DNA of 5,529 nt from an uncultured Chloroflexota bacterium (GTDB taxonomy: Bacteria > Chloroflexota > Dehalococcoidia > SAR202 > UBA11138), in contig CAJWRP010000194.1 in the NCBI GenBank assembly GCA_913046025.1, positions 1 to 5,529 of the forward strand, in the 5' to 3' direction. The position numbers were made by a program, and so were the translations under genes. Each line of letters begins with the position of its first letter. The first letter of the stretch is position 1. A model generated the notes under the pieces. The model was not told the DNA's origin and did no database searches. It saw only the letters and a program-made list of their open reading frames with translations. Positions 4,880-5,529 of the stretch are shown here, piece by piece.

Positions 4880-5529
4880 ATGCCCAAACTTTTCATAGTA
4901 GGCACTCCCATAGGCAACCTGGAGGATATCACCCTCCGGGCTATTCGAGTGCTCAAAGAAGTCGGTCTCATTGCGGCAGAAGACACCAGGGTGACTCGAA
5001 GGCTACTGGCTCACTTTGACATTCATACTCGCCTTCTTAGCTATAACGAGAACAACCGGCAGGCCAGGATACCCAAGCTACTGTCTGAACTTGAGACAAT
5101 AGACGTTGCCTTGGTATCTGATGCGGGCATGCCTGGCATCAACGACCCAGGCCATGAGTTGGTCGAGGCCGCTTGTGAGGCTGGATTCGAAGTGGCAGCG
5201 GTGCCTGGCCCTTCGGCAGTGACCACTGCGATCTCCGTTTCAGGTATACCACTGGAGCAGTTCACCTACCTTGGTTTTTTGCCTAGGCGCAAGACCGCTC
5301 GGTTGAAATTGCTCACAACCTACGCCTCAGTAGCCTACGCCCTGGTAGCCTTGGAAACCCCTCATAGACTGGGCGCGGCTCTGGTCGATATGCAACAGGC
5401 GCTCGGCGACAGGCGCATTTCCGTTTGCAGGGAGTTGACCAAGCTTCACGAAGAGATATTCATTGGAAAAATATCCGAGGCCATCGAACACTTCTCTGAC
5501 CCCAGGGGAGAGGTTACTTTGGTAATAAC
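4880..5529 (+). CDS. rsmI: 16S rRNA (cytidine(1402)-2'-O)-methyltransferase RsmI (3' partial)
   Basis: RsmI uses S-adenosylmethionine to methylate the ribose 2'-O of C1402 in the 16S rRNA decoding centre, fine-tuning P-site function. The first 216 codons are present; full-length proteins are about 270-290 residues, so the C-terminal quarter lies beyond the right edge. The start is clear: MPKLFIVGTPIGNLEDITLR is the family's typical N-terminus. Further hallmarks in order are AEDTRVTRRLL, SYNENN (usually SYHEHN), LVSDAGMPGINDPG (usually SDAGTPxISDPG), VPGPSAVTTAISVSGIP, FLPRR, LETPHRL, CRELTKLHEE and RGEVTLV near the edge. Together these define the tetrapyrrole methylase-like fold of RsmI. The Thr-to-Met and Ser-to-Asn changes in the SDAG loop are mild departures. 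The gene appears intact and independent of the broken ftsZ-like sequence 52 bases upstream. Confidence 0.96.
   Translation, partial: MPKLFIVGTPIGNLEDITLRAIRVLKEVGLIAAEDTRVTRRLLAHFDIHTRLLSYNENNRQARIPKLLSELETIDVALVSDAGMPGINDPGHELVEAACEAGFEVAAVPGPSAVTTAISVSGIPLEQFTYLGFLPRRKTARLKLLTTYASVAYALVALETPHRLGAALVDMQQALGDRRISVCRELTKLHEEIFIGKISEAIEHFSDPRGEVTLVI

Overview
This roughly 50% G+C window is ordinary bacterial chromosome with every gene on the + strand. No taxonomic marker is decisive. The mix of a ThDP-dependent lyase-like enzyme, a family III CoA-transferase, a double-hotdog dehydratase and an FtsZ-type sequence beside rsmI would fit a marine Chloroflexota lineage (SAR202/Dehalococcoidia-like), but that is a low-confidence guess from general style.

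Left part (1-3624), acyl-CoA metabolism: the window opens inside a thiamin-diphosphate enzyme of the acetolactate synthase / oxalyl-CoA decarboxylase / 2-hydroxyacyl-CoA lyase superfamily (1-1199). It ends at a strong intrinsic terminator (1218-1254). A promoter with a perfect TATAAT box follows. It leads into a CaiB/BaiF (family III) CoA-transferase (1350-2600) and, 82 bases on, a two-domain MaoC-like hotdog protein (2683-3558), probably one operon, closed by a second strong terminator (3592-3624). A CoA-transferase, a hydratase/dehydratase and a neighbouring acyl-CoA lyase or decarboxylase suggest use of a hydroxy- or dicarboxylic acid as its CoA thioester. The substrate cannot be read from the sequence.

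Middle part (3625-4827), decayed region: about 390 bases without a convincing gene, containing a possible RNA hairpin and a stop-broken reading frame, lead into an ftsZ-like pseudogene (4012-4827). This keeps a ribosome binding site, the FtsZ T1, T3 and T7 loops and long runs of FtsZ-like protein. It is broken by two in-frame TGA codons, a 1-base deletion, an apparent 2-base deletion and the loss of one codon in the tubulin/FtsZ signature. It stops in helix H8, so the C-terminal domain is absent.

Right part (4828-5529): a short promoter region with an extended -10 element and a GTTAC-TAG-GTAAC palindrome touching the start codon, then the first 216 codons of rsmI, the 16S rRNA C1402 2'-O-methyltransferase, which runs off the right edge.

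I see no CRISPR array, tRNA, rRNA, insertion sequence or defence system. The most unusual item is the broken ftsZ paralogue and its leader. The CoA-transferase/hotdog pair is the most likely place for undescribed biochemistry.
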